From positions 6,944,001 through 7,008,000 of the forward strand of contig NZ_CP146022.1 in the NCBI RefSeq assembly GCF_036967205.1: DNA of 64,000 nt. Direction: 5' to 3'. Origin of the DNA: Streptomyces sp. Q6. Lineage in GTDB: Bacteria > Actinomycetota > Actinomycetes > Streptomycetales > Streptomycetaceae. The notes under the pieces are model-generated. The model worked only from the letters and a program-made list of their open reading frames with translations, had not been told where the DNA came from and did no database searches. The position numbers were made by a program, and so were the translations under genes. Positions within the stretch are counted from its first letter, which is position 1; the number at the start of each line of letters is the position of its first letter. Shown in pieces: positions 63,700 to 64,000 of the stretch.

Positions 63700-63913
63700 C
63701 CGGTCCCCCAGGAGCGCGGAGATGGAAGCCGCCTGATGCGGCCTCTATCGGTGGGGCACAAGCCGTCAGCGAGCCACGGGGTTCCAGCAGGGGGGAGATG
63801 GCGAAAAGGTTCGTACAGGTGCGGTGAGGGAGGCGGACGGCCGGCGGGCGCGCACCGGGTGAGCCCGCGCACCGGCGGCGCACCGAACGGCTTCGGCGCG
63901 GGGCCGACCGGCT

Positions 63914-64000
63914 CTACCGGTTCCTGAGCGCTTCCTCGATCGTGCGCATCACCTCGGGCAGCGGGGCGTCCGTGCGCGCCACCGCCACCAGAACCTCGCC
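63914..64000 (-). CDS. C-terminal end of an unidentified gene (partial)
   Basis: The last 28 codons of a minus-strand gene enter from the right edge: EVLVAVARTDAPLPEVMRTI, then EEALRNR and TAG at 63914-63916. Third positions are GC-rich and the helix-like end looks natural, so it is probably real. Too little is present to name it. It would be upstream of, and on the same strand as, the dehydrogenase remnant and the ccr operon. Confidence 0.5.
   Translation of the reverse strand, partial: GEVLVAVARTDAPLPEVMRTIEEALRNR

Noticed and set aside
63544-63927. Plus-strand 127-codon frame near the right edge
   Set aside because: Antisense to the dehydrogenase remnant, Gly/Arg-rich, no start signal.

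Overview
The window is high-GC DNA with GTG/TTG starts, four-base stop/start overlaps, leaderless promoters, paired NarL-type two-component genes, F420-dependent enzymes and an ethylmalonyl-CoA pathway operon. Together these point to a Streptomyces chromosome. I see no tRNA, rRNA, CRISPR array, insertion sequence or secondary-metabolite core gene. Most of it reads as a catabolic and repair segment of the chromosome arm.

Layout. 1-2223: end of a glutamate-type ABC importer. 2415-5112: a small membrane protein and a secreted gamma-glutamyltransferase. 5190-7012: a two-component system whose kinase carries a rare TTA codon. 7049-8156: divergent methionine aminopeptidase and XRE regulator around four 13-bp iterons. 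8275-9591: a conserved gene broken by two frameshifts. 9730-18548: a reductive pyrimidine/hydantoin catabolic cluster (two near-identical C-N hydrolases, class III aminotransferase, PucR regulator, dihydropyrimidinase, F420-type luciferase-like enzyme, NCS1 permease). 18662-21474: AlkD-like protein and a divergent second-type LigA. 21494-26622: secreted protein, methyltransferase, frameshifted AhpD-family gene, second two-component system, cold-shock-like protein. 26900-34289: peptide ABC importer ending in a gamma-glutamyltransferase-family enzyme without signal peptide.

34394-44548 is the most interesting stretch. It holds an inositol-phosphatase-family enzyme, FAD oxidoreductase, macro-domain protein, Ada-AlkA fusion, Ogt, sirtuin, MFS exporter, nucleoside hydrolase, Nudix hydrolase and ADP-ribosylglycohydrolase. 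Alkylation repair sits beside enzymes that make, read or erase ADP-ribose. Three promoters in the window (before ligA, before the phosphatase gene and before the FAD-macro-AlkA run) resemble the PafBC-type, LexA-independent DNA-damage motif.

44575-54882: BCCT transporter, glycerate kinase, methyltransferase, PucR regulator and a divergent branched-chain-amino-acid-type ABC operon. 54953-56453: phosphatidylserine synthase and decarboxylase. 56637-62729: five-gene ethylmalonyl-CoA operon (ccr first), with its last gene showing a base-composition mosaic. 62730-63913: non-coding or decayed DNA with operator-like palindromes, a strong hairpin and a nucleotide-sugar dehydrogenase remnant. A partial gene runs off the right edge.

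Several frameshifts fall in G/C homopolymers, so sequencing error is as likely as decay for those genes.
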